NCBI GenBank assembly: GCA_904063045.1
Contig: CAJFCJ010000007.1
Coordinates: 926,819 to 990,818, forward strand
Direction of reading: 5' to 3'
Length of the DNA stretch: 64,000 nucleotides
Source of the DNA: Dimorphilus gyrociliatus
Taxonomy: Eukaryota > Annelida > Polychaeta > Dinophilidae
Shown: positions 38,001-49,447 of the stretch, piece after piece
How the letters are laid out: the number at the start of each line of letters is the position of its first letter
Position numbering within the stretch: position 1 is the first letter of the stretch
Position numbers and translations under genes: made by a program
Notes under the pieces: generated by a model
Databases searched by the model: none
What the model was told of the DNA's origin: nothing
What the model saw: only the letters and a program-made list of their open reading frames with translations

Positions 38001-39724
38001 GCTCTGTTTTCGTTCTCATTTTCCATAGCAATTTCTCGTTTATATCGACTAAGTTCTTTTTTAGCCTTATCTATCGGCAATAGAATCATTCTCACTTTGG
38101 CAAGTATAGAATCTGAGGAAAATATGGAATTTTTGGCCATATCTTCTACTTTCTTTAATCCACTCTTTCTCAAAGTTCTTTCAACGAATATCCTATATAT
38201 GTAAGTTGATCCATTAGCAGAATACATGGAACTTTTGATATTTGCAATAGATTGGGAATGTCTTATATGGCAATGCTTATCGGATTTTTCTTCCGCTGGA
38301 TCTCCAGCATGAAATTCGACTTTCTGTTTATTCTCAACTTTCTCTTCTGCATGCACGTTTAACTTTAAAGGACAAATAGAATGTTCAGCCATTGTTTTAG
38401 GCATATAATTCAGGAATGGCCATTTCAAATCAGGTATCTTATCTACGAACAATTTGTGAGCGAACATATGTAATTCAAAAGCCATCTGAGAAACAAGATT
38501 TTTCCAAATGCATAAAACTTTTATTCTCTCACTAACTTCTTTATATTTCTCCTTATCTAAACTAGCTTGAAATTTTTCTTCAGAGAAGAATAATTCCTGC
38601 ACAGAACTCATTTCTTCTAATAAATATTCAATTTCATCCATAGCATCTTTAACGAGTACTTCCTTTGCGGATAATTCTTCACATCTGCGAAATATTGACT
38701 GACACGAGAGGGTAGATTCTTTAGCATAATCGGATCTTGTTGGTTTTGAATTAGGAATTTCACCATTAAATTTAAAATTTAATATTTTCATTGATACTTC
38801 ATCCAATCTTTCTTTTCGTGTCTTCATCAAGTTGTCATACGCTTCTTCAACTTCTAAAATTCCTTCACTTTTCATAAATTTGAAGTTTTGTATACAGTAT
38901 AAAATTTGGTCCTTATGGCTCAATTCTGATTGGGAGGAGCAAGATCTATTGGAGACTTGATCGCTCTCCGGTACATCGTGTGGTAAGTTCGGATTAAGTT
39001 TATCAATTTTCAAAGAGGCTGACTTGAAAAAGTTAACCCGATCCTCTAAATCTTTCATTTTCTCTGCAGAAGTCAAAGTTACTGACTTTTTATTTAATTT
39101 TCCTAGTTTTGTGCGACATGCAGGATAATTTGGTGAGGACCTTAATCGATGGTCTGAATAATCTTTACTCTTTAGATGTTTTACCAAACTATCTTTATTG
39201 TTTACTTTTACAGGGGTGGATGAGGAATCCGATTCACTGAGATGAACATTTGAAGCACGGGTCTTTTGCCCGAGACTTTTGCTCATTTTATTTAATTTAT
39301 TCTTAATCTGTCTGAAACCTTTACTTCCTGCAGGAGGGGTTACTCCATACTTGTAAGAAGGTTCATCACCACTCTCCTCTGAGGTACTCTCCCCTTTAGA
39401 AGAGGAGTCACTACAGTCTGAATCATAGGAACCCTCGTCGAAGGAATCTTCATCTCTGCAAAAAAGCATCGTTTTTCGATATTCAAGTTCACGTTAGACG
39501 TACAGACTAAAATATAACTACCAACATCTTATGGGTGACATAACAGTTATTAATTAAAAGTTTTAGAACAGCATAAATATTGACTATTTAAGCAAAACTA
39601 CACGAAACGATACAACGAATATTTTATGCATATACTTTAGCACAGTACGATTATAAACTCACCCTAGATCGTTAATAGTCAGGGAAAAATTAATATTATT
39701 ATCTTTTCTACTAGAATCAGCCAT
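35065..39724 (-). CDS. MAP3K4: MAP kinase kinase kinase 4 (MEKK4/MTK1), 3 exons, 1,454 aa
   Basis: Stress-responsive Ser/Thr kinase that phosphorylates MKK3/4/6 upstream of p38 and JNK. Exons (minus): 39724-39663, 39455-36856, 36767-35065. The N-terminus is acidic and Ser-rich (SYDSDCSDSSSKGEST), followed by the long MEKK4-type regulatory region. The kinase domain occupies about residues 1,185-1,445: glycine loop GEGRFGKV, catalytic Lys in MAMKE, HRDIKGDN catalytic loop, DFGS, and ADIWSLGCVVTEML. The usual APE motif reads PPE (RFQPPEVV), which is unusual but leaves the Glu intact. The spliced segment LNIEGLLIVTHARQLTNVRC restores the family sequence across the last intron. Human MAP3K4 is about 1,600 aa, so this form is somewhat shorter. 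The last intron holds an AT microsatellite. It is tail-to-tail with CFAP69. Confidence 0.92.
36793..36826. repeat. MAP3K4: AT microsatellite in the last MAP3K4 intron
   Basis: A TA/AT repeat occupies much of the 88-nt intron between 36768 and 36855. Intron ends are GTAGAA and TTAAAAG on the minus strand. Confidence 0.7.
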
Positions 39725-41102
39725 TGACACATTTTTTTAGCAAATCGGCCTGGATAAGTGCTCCGTTCAAGAACATGCAATACAAAAGTAAATTCTTGAC
39801 ACACGACCAGATAATACCGGTTTCAATTAAATACTACTAGAGGTCCAAGATACGCATCTGAGGTTGACAGGTCAATAAACTTTTTTACCGAAAGATTAAA
39901 TTACAGATGTATATGAAAAAAGTATGAAGAAAAGGGAATTTACCTTTATCCAATTAAATTTAAAGCTAAAAATCGTATTCTGTTATTTGTATTATATTGG
40001 ATTAGAGTCCTACACAGTTATTAATCACGTACTTTGGTACTTGTACATATGTTTGCATATATAAGCTTTATCGTATGCATTATACTATAGTATCTTATCT
40101 TTAAGGCTCACAGGTATAATTATCACACCATCAAACTACTTCATATTTTAATCTATTTCTGCATATGTGGAAAACTTGTCACTTTTCATCAGCAGAGAAC
40201 AAAGTGTCTCAGTGATCTTTCCAATTTTACTACAATGTTCCGCCTGAGGTGTAACAAATTATTAAAAGCAAATAGGGTTGCGATAACAGCAGTAAAGTTT
40301 ATATGTTATCGTTACGTAACCTTTTTGATGAAGTTGCATCCTATGTACAATTATGCTACTTTTATATAGCTATTATCTTATCTCAGAAGCTGATTCTTTT
40401 TATGTCATATATATTTACTTTATACATTGATGTTTATATGCTGTGATTACTTTAAAGCATATTTCATTTATTCTGTAATTCCATTGGCGTGTTTTCAGAA
40501 ATAGCAATGGCAAGCAGATGCTAAGACGGGGGAGAGTATTATTGACAATATTTTGTTTTTAATTTGAATCAAATGAGTTGAGAAACATCTCAAGATATAA
40601 GAATAAAAGTTAATCCTTTGGCCAAAATAGTCATAATCGAATCGTAAACAAGTGATAAAAATGTTGTTTGGACTCGTTTATCTCAGTAATCTAGAACTAT
40701 TTAATATGAGATAGGACTCATTTTGTCGCAAAAGTTAATTAGAGGCCGAGTAGGATTTTCTTGGTCTATATCAGCTGGTATACTACTAGATTTCACCTCA
40801 TTCCATATTTTAGTTAGACCGCTCCAGCGACCCCTACAAATATTTTTTTTCGTAAAAAATTTAATAAACTCATTTAATACTTATTAACTAAAGGATATAT
40901 TTATCATAAATTTATATTATTTAACAATATTTTTGATTATACATTTCTGTTTACGAAAAAAATATTAATATGGTTGCCATCATCGTTGAAATTCCCGGAA
41001 TCCTTTAAGATATTGTAAATTTTTCTATATTTTAGATATTATAAGCAATCTTTTTTATTCGAAATATACTAATAAGATATTACTTTATGATTCAACAACA
41101 GA
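39725..41102. promoter_or_regulatory. Head-to-head region between MAP3K4 and EDC4
   Basis: 1.4 kb with divergent genes on both sides. It is AT-rich (about two-thirds A+T by eye) with no ORF, RNA gene or repeat that I can support. It presumably contains both promoters and 5' UTRs, but I cannot point to core elements. Confidence 0.4.
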
Positions 41103-44100
41103 ATGAGTAGTCCTACAAACTCATTCACCAATTCAGCGACATCGGCTTACATCGAACGCTCACTGAGCACTTCCAATGATAATTTAAATCGTAAAACTAC
41201 AGGTTGTTAGAGAAGTAGTCAAAGAAAATTTCTAATTATATATTTGCAGAAAGTAATATAAAACAAGTATCGGCTTTTAAAAGGTTTGTATTTGCAGGAA
41301 TGAGATTTTAATATTTACTCACGTAGTATGTTTCAGGTATGACGCTGACCAAATGAAGCCAAGTATGAATGGGGATAGTTTAGGACAAGCAATGTAACTA
41401 TTTTACAGAATATATGACAAAATCTTACATAATTTGTCTTTCAGACGCCTTAGCGGCAATGATAAAATATCCACTCATAAAATTCCTCCACACGAAGAAG
41501 TAAAAATTGTGTTAAGCGATTATGGTAATATTGAACGACAAACCTCTGGCAGCAGCAAGGTATAAAAAGACGATAATATTCAAAACTATTCTCTTATTGC
41601 TTACTTCCTGCAGGTTAAAATTTCTACCGTTTCTAAATACGACTGGGAGCATAAAGTATATACGGGAAAGATCGTTGCAGTTCATAAGAATCTTAATTAC
41701 CTCGCTTATGCTCTAAAAGGTTTGCTAAAGAAATTATAAATCTGAAATGAGTTATTATCTACGTTATCATACAAATAGGTAGAGAAGGTGGAATAGTTAG
41801 GGTCCTCAACACATATACATCAGAACGCATGGTTTTGAAAGGTTTCGATGGAAGTATTCAAGACTTGGCATTTTCTTATTCTGAAAGTGCCTACCTGGCT
41901 TGTTGCGACTCAAGAGGAAATGTGCATGTTTATTTGATATATAACGATGGAAATGATAGATCCATGCAGTTAGTACTTTTATATAAAAAATTTAGCGCTT
42001 TTATTGACAACTACTATGATTATTTCAGATTTGACTTTATTACAAAGTTTAAATCAAACGGTCCGATGAACATAGTTTGTCGAGTCATCTGGTGTCCTTA
42101 CATACCCGATTCTGATGAGAGTCTTTCTACTGTATCTTCTTCTGAAGATTGCGGTACACTTCTCTTTATTAGCTATGACACAAAGGTGAATAAACAATTT
42201 TGTTATTAAAACATAGAAATTTATTTTTATTTATCCCAATAGGGTTGTATGTTTAAAGTTGACCAATGTATCAAAGCTGGCATCGCAAAAGAAATTGACA
42301 TTGAAACGCAAGATATTCCCACTATACGAATAAGTCCTCACGAACAAGTAAACTTTTCTACTACTTCTTCAATTCAAAAATTTCATATTTACACTTGATA
42401 ACAGGTAATAACTGACGCTAGTATTTCCCCCGATGGAACAGCAGTTGCAACGGCAAGTAAAGACGGAGAAGTTAGATTTCATCAGGTTTATTTACCAGAA
42501 AGAGAGCCAGCAAAGTGAGTTTTCCCAATCAACATATTATACAGCCTTTAATTAATACATTGTTTCAGAATTTTGCATACTATTGTGCCTTATGCTGGAT
42601 TATCAGTTAATGCCATTTGCTTTCTTGATAATCACAAAAGGAATAATGAGTGAGTAAACGACATCTTCTGTTGACGTTAATGTTCACTCAAGATGTCTAA
42701 TTTAACATTTATTTTCTTCTAGTGAGGCATTTTGGCGTTTCATTCTTACAATGGGAGGTCCCAAAAATAACGTAGTAAAACTCTGGAATTGTGAAAAGTG
42801 GTCTTGCTTGCAGACCATTACTTTTGATTCTAGTGCAGATAACATGCGATTAATAGGACAAACAGATTTCTCATCTTCTCATCTTGTACTAGCAGACGTT
42901 TACAGTAGAGTATGTATTAATCATCATTAATTATCTATTCCAAACTTTACTGAGTATTTCGTAAATAGACTCTTATGGTTCTTGATATACAACAACATAG
43001 AAATGAAAGCAGAGCGGGATTCACCGCGGTTTCCGAATTCTTACTTACTTCGCCTTGTCTGAACATTGCTGTAAAAGATGCATATAAGAAACCGCTGCGT
43101 CCAAAAACTGAAGAAACTCACCCTGACATCGCTAGCGAGGATGAGAGTGATGGAGAGCCTAGTGAACGCGACGACATTGGAACATTTGTGGACCTGTACA
43201 GCGTTCAGCCAAGGTATGCTTTTTAGATATTTTTTAATAGGGAACAACTAAAACTGGCTACGAGCTTTTTTATCTGTCTCGCAAACATCTAACAACAACT
43301 CATTGTGAATATACTCACTTATTATTATTAAACAACACTTGTTTTGTTTTTTAGAGCATTGGAAGAACTGAAAATTCGATATAGGGAAAGTAGTGCTAAT
43401 CACACACCTATGTCTTCTTTCAATGGAGAAAGTTTGTAGATATTTTACATTCTTTCAGTCTTAAATCACTTCAAATTTTCAGACTCATCTGGATTACGGG
43501 ATGGTTTGTCCGATTTTCAGGATATGACCCCTCCATCCTCTCGCCATTCGCTTCTAGAAGGCGGTGACCCGGATGGTAGATTGAGCTACCACAGTAGTTT
43601 ATCAGGAGCTGAAAAGCCTGTTTTGTTAACGCCCGATGCTTTTACATCTCCACCACCTAAAAGCGATGTCTCTAGTACATTAACTAATGTGACATCCATG
43701 CCTCCAGAGCCGATATCAGACTTCCCTCGTCCCCCGGTTGTACAGGAAAATTCGAGCTCTAGTTCCTCAGCAAGTCTAGAGGTCAATGAAATTATGGATA
43801 GAGCAAAGGATCCTGACCCTGGAGAGATAAGCGATGATGAAGAAGAAGAAGAAGAAGAGGAAGAAGGTACAATTGACGAGGGAAGTTGGCACTCAACACC
43901 ATTAGAGAAACAAGCTCAAGTAAGGCGATACTCTTCTTGCTTGATTAGCAATTTTCGCTCACAGCTATAAAATAGTTTTCTAGATAATTTTTTAGAATTT
44001 TTTCCAGGTTTTGGCTAAAAAAGCCATTGGGCATGCTGTTTCAAATGATTCTGAGGATGGTGTTGAAAAGGACGAAATGAATCTAGCTTCAAACGGTCAC

Positions 44101-45507
44101 GAAGCAGATGACAGTAGCTCTTGTGAAATACCTGCTGCTACTCGTATGGGATTGCAAAACTTAATGCTCACTGACGAAAACAAACGATTACTAGATATTC
44201 AGCACGAAATGAAAGAACTAAAAGCTGTTGTATTTAGTCAGCGAGAGCAATTAAATACGATGCAGGCATCTCTCTTTGAAGAGTTTATGGGTTCAAGAGA
44301 AAAATCTGCTAATTTGCACAAACAATTGCAACGTATTGAAAGTACAATTGTATCTCGTATTGATAAACAAACCAATTCTCAGGAAAAGAAATTATCATTG
44401 CTAACAACTGAGAAACAGAAACAAGATAAGGCCTCTCAACAATTAAGCTCAAGTTTAGAGAAAGCCTGTAAGACAAAACTTGACACTATAGTTGCTCCCT
44501 CCATAATGCAAGCCCTTGACCCTCTGAAGGCTAGAATTCTGCAAGAAATGACTCACCGTTTAATAGCCACCGAATCAACCTTAAAAGAGTCCATACAGAG
44601 ACTCATTAAACAACAAAGTACGATTGATAATATAAGTCAAGCTACAGCCGCTTGTCTTCAATCTACAATACAAACTGCTTATAAAGATGCTTTCACTTCT
44701 ATCGTTATACCGACTTTCGAAAAGACTATTCAAAGATCCTTAGAGCAAGTCAATACCATATTTGTCAATGGCGTTAAAGAGTACGTCAATAATGTTGAGA
44801 ATCACGTGGACAAATTACGTAAGAAACAAGAAGATGGAACGGATCCAGTTATGCAGCAATTGCGGCAAATTAGTCAACAACTTTCGGAACAAAAGCTAAC
44901 CCTGTCAGATTCTATTAAATCTGAAATGGCATCTACTAAGGCTGATTTACTCAAACAAATGAAAGTGCTTGTTCAAAGTGAGGTTGAAAATGCTATGAAG
45001 GCTCATGTCAATGAAATAAACGAAAATGTTGTTACTGCGTTACGATCAAGAGCATCGACACCTACTTCAGTTGTTAGTGTGGAGAAAATAGACACCGAAA
45101 ACAGAAAGAGAAGCATTCATCAACAAATCGTCAGGGGACAAGTTGATATGGCTTTTCAAAGTGCTCTCTGTGCCTGTGACATAGACTTGGTGTTGTATGT
45201 ATGCGAATCATTTGAGCCAACTATGTTGTTCTCCCCAAGTTGTCCTTTGCAACAGCCAGTTTTATTATCATTAATTCAGCAGCTTTCCGCCGATTTTGGT
45301 ACAAATACCAAATTAAAAGTGGCTTATCTTGAGGAGGCCATCACACATGTGGAATCTGGACACGCCGGAACAGCACAGCACGTTCCCGTTGTGATGAAAG
45401 CTGTTCGCGACGGAGCTACTGCATTCTTATCCAGAAATCAAGGATTTCCCTTATCCAAGAATATTCGTATGATTCGTATGGCCGCCGAATCTTTTTTGAA
45501 AAAATAG
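41103..45507 (+). CDS. EDC4: Enhancer of mRNA-decapping protein 4 (EDC4/Ge-1/Hedls), 15 exons, 1,166 aa
   Basis: P-body scaffold that brings DCP1 and DCP2 together and stimulates mRNA decapping in the cytoplasm. Exons: 41103-41202, 41250-41283, 41337-41393, 41445-41559, 41614-41719, 41779-41968, 42029-42185, 42243-42347, 42405-42514, 42569-42649, 42723-42909, 42969-43213, 43355-43431, 43483-43919, 44008-45507. The N-terminal half is the WD40 propeller (KYDWEHKVYTGKIVAVH, CRVIWCPYIP, SISPDGTAVATASKDGEVRF, AFWRFILTMGG). A Ser/Pro-rich linker (LTPDAF) and a run of nine Glu follow. The C-terminus has the long coiled coil and the Ge-1 C-terminal domain (FQSALCACDIDLVLYVCE, PVLLSLIQQLSADFGT). It is shorter than human EDC4 (about 1,400 aa), mainly in the linker. 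An AATAAA lies at 45823-45828. All junctions keep frame. Confidence 0.95.
43835..43866 (+). repeat. EDC4: GAA/GAG triplet run coding a poly-Glu tract in EDC4
   Basis: Imperfect GAA/GAG triplets code a run of acidic residues (SDDEEEEEEEEEGT). Such in-frame triplet runs vary in length easily, so the exact number of Glu is likely polymorphic. Confidence 0.8.
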
Positions 45508-45993
45508 TAAATTTGGTTATTTTAAAAACGTTTTAGGTGGAAATTTTTTGTTTAAGTTTATGTATCGTAAAAGTGTTTTATCTGACGTTTTATTTCGTCT
45601 GCAATATTCGAAAAAAGATGAAATTTTTTTTCATATTTCATATTGTGTCGTTTCATTTTTGACTCAACTTTTTCACGATATTAAGTCGAAATGTAAAATA
45701 TTTATAGTTATACTATTAACCCTTTAGGTCTATTTAGTTTGGAATCTACAGTATATAGGTCATTCTCTGATTGCCTCTTCGATTTTTGTTAATAGTCTCA
45801 AGAATAATCATGGCTGCTGTAAAATAAAGTATTCAAACTGTTATTTGAAATTTCTTACGTTTTATATTATATCATAAAAATCATTCAATAGGTTCTAAGG
45901 TACTACTCTAATGTCCACGCTACTGATAAAGCCTGCGAAGGGTAAACTTTGTACAAACAAATTTTCATTACATTATTAACAATAAAAAACATA
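45508..45993. other. Convergent 3' region between EDC4 and CSTF2
   Basis: 486 bp holding two tail-to-tail 3' UTRs. An EDC4-strand AATAAA lies at 45823-45828. No coding sequence is present. Confidence 0.6.
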
Positions 45994-47671
45994 TTATGTC
46001 GGATTAGAGGATCGAGCAATTTGTTCCCTCAAAATTTGTATGCTTTGCCTTTGCTCGGGAGGTAGCATAGCAATTTGGTCTTCTGATAATTGCAGAACTT
46101 GCATGAGAACAGCAGTTTTATCGTCGCCTTGCTGAGTAGGGTAATCTGTTCGCAAAGTTGTTGAAGCTCCAGACCAAGATCTAGGATCCACCGAGGAAGC
46201 TGATCTGGGATCCACTGAGGAAGCTGATCTAGGATCCACCGAGGAAGCTGATCTAGGATCTACCGAGGCAGCTGACCTGGGATCCACCGAGGCGGCTGAC
46301 CTAGGATCTACAGAGGAAATTGACCTAGGATCTCCAGCCAAGGCTGATCTTCGATCTGCTGTCAGAGCTGCTCTTGGATCAGCTAAAAGAGGTGGTCGTG
46401 GATCAACTGAAGCGGTTGTTCTTGGGTCTGTTGAGATGGCTGATCTCGGGTCGTTCGTCATATGCGATCTAGGATCCGTTGAAAGGGTTCTTCGAGGATC
46501 TGAACAATTTAAATTGTTAATCAAGTCTGTATTAAAATTTAAGGGGTGGTTCACCTCGGGATCCAATCACTCCAGCTTGGAAAGGAGGTTTAATATCTTC
46601 TGTCTTAAGCCCTTTTTGAGGCCATGTTTGAGCAGAATTCTAAATGAAAGTATTAATAAAATAAAATATATTATTAATTTGACGTATTAAATTACCATAG
46701 TTATTTCTGAAGAATTTTTTAGTGGTCCTGTAGTTCTAGATGAAGTGCTATTGGTATCAAGTGCGGGTGGTATAAGTTCTGTTTCTCTATGTAACATTGC
46801 TATTGCAAACTGAAAATACAGTTGATTAAAAGATAGTAAGATTAATAATAAAGAGTTCTTACTTGTGGATCAACAATTTTCATTACTATTTGAGCTTGTA
46901 GTAAAGCATATGCTAGTTGCGGATTTTGCAACAACATGTTTCGAGCTTCATTGGGGTCATTCTGTATACATATTTTCATTTGCTTCATCAATTCGAACAT
47001 TTGTTCTGGTGGTAATGATGCAACAGCCCTAGAAATTGTTTCTGGAGTTTCACCCGTTTCGGCAGGAGGTGGCTTTTGAGAAGGGGGTTGTCTTCTACGT
47101 AAATCGTCTGTATGATTTCCTTCATTCTTAACTGATCCAACATGCAATGGTCTTCCGCAATAATCATAATTATTAAGATTTCTCATAGCTGATTTAGCTA
47201 TTTCTGGATCGTGATACTCGCAAATTGCATGACCAATAGCACTTCCCTTTTCCCGATCGAAAAAAATCCTAAAATTAAAAGAAAAAAGACAACAAAAAAT
47301 AAATTGATTGGCTTTTTTTTTTAATACACTTAAAATGGCACTATAATATTGAGATAAAAAGATTCAACGAACTTAAAGCTTACGATAGGTCCAACTTGTT
47401 CAAAAATATTCCTCAGATGATCCTCAGAGGCTTCAAACGTCAAATTGCCAACTGAAAAAAAGATCAGAATAAAAGAACCGCTCGAAGAATGCAGAATTTG
47501 AGTATGCGGAATAAAAAATTCATATAAATTACATTTTAAAACAATAAGCTATCAATCTGATATGAAATTAAACTATAACGTGAACTATTTTTGCTTACTA
47601 TAAACTGATCTTGATATCTTATCTTGCAGAAATTTCGATGATTTTCCCCTCACGAAATCACTCATCGCCAT
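45994..47671 (-). CDS. CSTF2: Cleavage stimulation factor subunit 2 (CstF-64), 6 exons, 420 aa
   Basis: Binds GU-rich elements downstream of poly(A) sites as part of CstF in nuclear pre-mRNA 3'-end processing. Exons (minus): 47671-47599, 47451-47373, 47268-46863, 46809-46696, 46639-46555, 46499-45994. An RRM comes first (SVYIGNLTFEASEDHLRNIF, with the RNP1 region degenerate as IGHAICEY). The hinge that binds CstF-77/symplekin follows (SRAVASLPPEQMFELMKQMK, ARNMLLQNPQLAYALLQAQ). A repeat region of DPRSAxSV octapeptides comes next, and the conserved C-terminal helix bundle closes the protein (LMQVLQLSEDQIAMLPPEQ). The 55-nt intron at 46500-46554 is needed because the frames do not join otherwise. 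Exon 2 ends at an unusual GTTCGT donor. Human CstF-64 is 577 aa and has MEARA/G pentapeptides in the equivalent place. Confidence 0.94.
46170..46499 (-). repeat. CSTF2: 24-bp coding minisatellite (DPRSAxSV octapeptide repeat) in CSTF2
   Basis: About fourteen tandem units of roughly 24 bp, each coding an octapeptide with invariant DPR (one unit has DRR). The units near 46180-46330 are almost identical at DNA level (GATCTAGGATCC core), which indicates recent expansion; the 5' units are diverged. A unit of 24 bp preserves frame. Confidence 0.88.
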
Positions 47672-47869
47672 GTTAGACGTTTCGTATAAAAATGATTGAA
47701 ATCATTAAATATGATAGAATCTACTAGTTTGTAGTTATTTTTCTTTATTAAATTGAAAAAAATTTTCTGTATTAAAATTTTAATATTATTCGAAACTAAC
47801 CATTATAGTCAACTCGCCAACCTTTTAACCGAGTAACAAAATTCTACATTCTGAGCAAAATCCTAAAAC
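47672..47869. promoter_or_regulatory. Bidirectional promoter of CSTF2 and MPC1
   Basis: Only 198 bp separate the divergent start codons, so the two genes must share a compact bidirectional promoter and have short 5' UTRs. No TATA box at a convincing distance is visible. Confidence 0.6.
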
Positions 47870-48830
47870 ATGGCGGGTTTGTCATGGGGTCAATATTTTA
47901 TGAGGTAATTAGTAATATTTTTTAATACAGAGACAGATAAATCTGCTGAACTTAACACATATAATTCGATAGCGAAAATGTTATCTAATATTATTTATTC
48001 ATTTTATGAATAAATGATTGAACGATAAGTATTTAGTTTTACTTATAACCATAAAATTATATTATTGCCATAAAACCATTTAATAAGATATTTTTACTTC
48101 CTTTCGCCTTTCTCAATATTCCAATGTTATCTAAAAATACAGCACGGTATGTACTTGAATATTAAACTCAATTCAAAATTACTTGACATGATTAATTTCA
48201 CTCATTAGCACTTCTGGGGCCCAGTAGCAAATTGGGGGTTACCATTAGCTGCCATAGCCGATGCTAAAGATAACCCGGAAAAAATCAGTGGCAATATGAC
48301 AACTGGCAAGTAACTTAAATAATTTGCATTGATTAATAATAAAATAAGAAGCGAACTAAATCAATTTTGTTTCTTTTTATAGCTTTATGTATTTACTCTG
48401 CTTTGTTTATGAGATTTGCTTGGAAAGTAACGCCAAGAAATAAACTTTTATTTGCTTGTCATTTAACTAATGAAGTAACTCAACTATATCAACTTGCTCG
48501 TTGGTATGACTTTCAGTAAGTTTACTTATATATACACAAATGACAAAATACAACACAGTCTATATAGGTTCAAAGTATTATCACTTCTAAGACGTATGTA
48601 CTATATACGTATAAGTTTCAATTACATTAAGCCTATTCATACTTTAAAAATCTATACATATTAAAATTTTATATTTGCATAATACATTCAATACATTCTT
48701 TTTTCTTTTAAGCCATCGAAAAACACCCGAACAACAGAAAGAAGTTAGGAATTTCTATTTGAAAAAAGCCGCTGAAGAACGTTTAGCAAAGCAAGCTAAA
48801 AAATTAGCGAAAGCATCAACAACATCATAG
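47870..48830 (+). CDS. MPC1: Mitochondrial pyruvate carrier 1, 5 exons including a 4-nt microexon, 128 aa
   Basis: Inner-membrane subunit that forms a heterodimer with MPC2 and imports pyruvate into the mitochondrial matrix. Exons: 47870-47904, 48143-48146, 48209-48305, 48383-48515, 48713-48830. The splice gives [20 protein letters not shown], matching the conserved MPC1 start ([15 protein letters not shown] in the fly protein as I recall it), then [20 protein letters not shown] and [16 protein letters not shown]. The C-terminus is a Lys/Ala-rich tail ([13 protein letters not shown]) not typical of short MPC1 proteins. Exon 2 is only CACG; omitting it shifts the frame into a stop. Intron 3 begins with GCAAGT, a GC-AG intron. 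It shares a promoter region with CSTF2. Confidence 0.93.
48143..48146 (+). other. MPC1: 4-nt microexon of MPC1
   Basis: Sequence CACG, preceded by AATACAG and followed by GTATGT. It supplies the last base of Ser and a Thr codon so that ATG-AG + CACG + CAC-TTC reads MSTHF. Both flanking introns (238 and 62 nt) have proper GT and AG ends. Confidence 0.85.
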
Positions 48831-49366
48831 TTTAATGTACAAAATAAACAAACAAACAAACTAATAATAGTTTAAGAATAGCAAGTAAGATGAAAATTTT
48901 GCTTTTATTTTGTTTTTATAAATGATCATTTTTCTTTTATAATTGTCTTTTTAGAGCTTTAAAAACATAATGAAAGTTAATGTTGAAGATGAACAAGTTT
49001 TGTTATTATTGTTTGTTTTTTTTTTCTTCCAATATATCAATGTTATAACATATCTATTGAAGTGTTTTTGTGATATTCTCTATCAATCAGTATCTTTTTA
49101 TCACTCTTTTCTCTCTCTCTCTCTCTTTTCACTTTTCCTCTTATGGTATTAGTAATAAGTCGAATTATTGCTCATCTCCTAGCCAACATTTGTTTGTTGC
49201 TGATGGTATATTATCAAAATTTATTGTTTTCTTCTAATAAAGGTTTTTTTTTCAATCAATGACTTAATTCAAAAATTTCCACTCTATTATTCTTTTAACG
49301 ATTTGCTAAATAAATAAATAATAAGTTTGAAAGAGGATGCCGTGCCTCTATATCAGCCATAGCTCA
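48831..49366. other. MPC1 3' flank
   Basis: Downstream of the MPC1 stop codon. AT-rich with a CTCTCT run near 49110-49127. It contains the MPC1 3' UTR and then the RNase MRP RNA promoter. No other feature is supported. Confidence 0.55.
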
Positions 49367-49424
49367 ATATGCAAATGAGGTACGAATCGCGTACCATTTA
49401 TCGCTCGAGTTAGGTTATATAAAC
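49367..49424 (+). promoter_or_regulatory. RMRP: RNase MRP RNA promoter (octamer/PSE block and TATA box)
   Basis: ATATGCAAAT at 49367-49376 is followed directly by GAGGTACGAAT. TATATAAAC at 49416-49424 lies about 24-32 bp before the predicted start. The layout is that of a type 3 Pol III promoter. The octamer block sits at -81 to -72, the same distance as in the U6 promoter of this window, where the flanking bases also match. Confidence 0.82.
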
Positions 49425-49447
49425 AAACTTTACTAGCATAGTAAGTT

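Noticed and set aside
46501-46566. Reading the CstF-64 repeat exon back through MDPEVNHPLNFN as coding
   Set aside because: The upstream exon is in another frame; a 55-nt GT-AG intron joins them correctly and this stretch is intronic.
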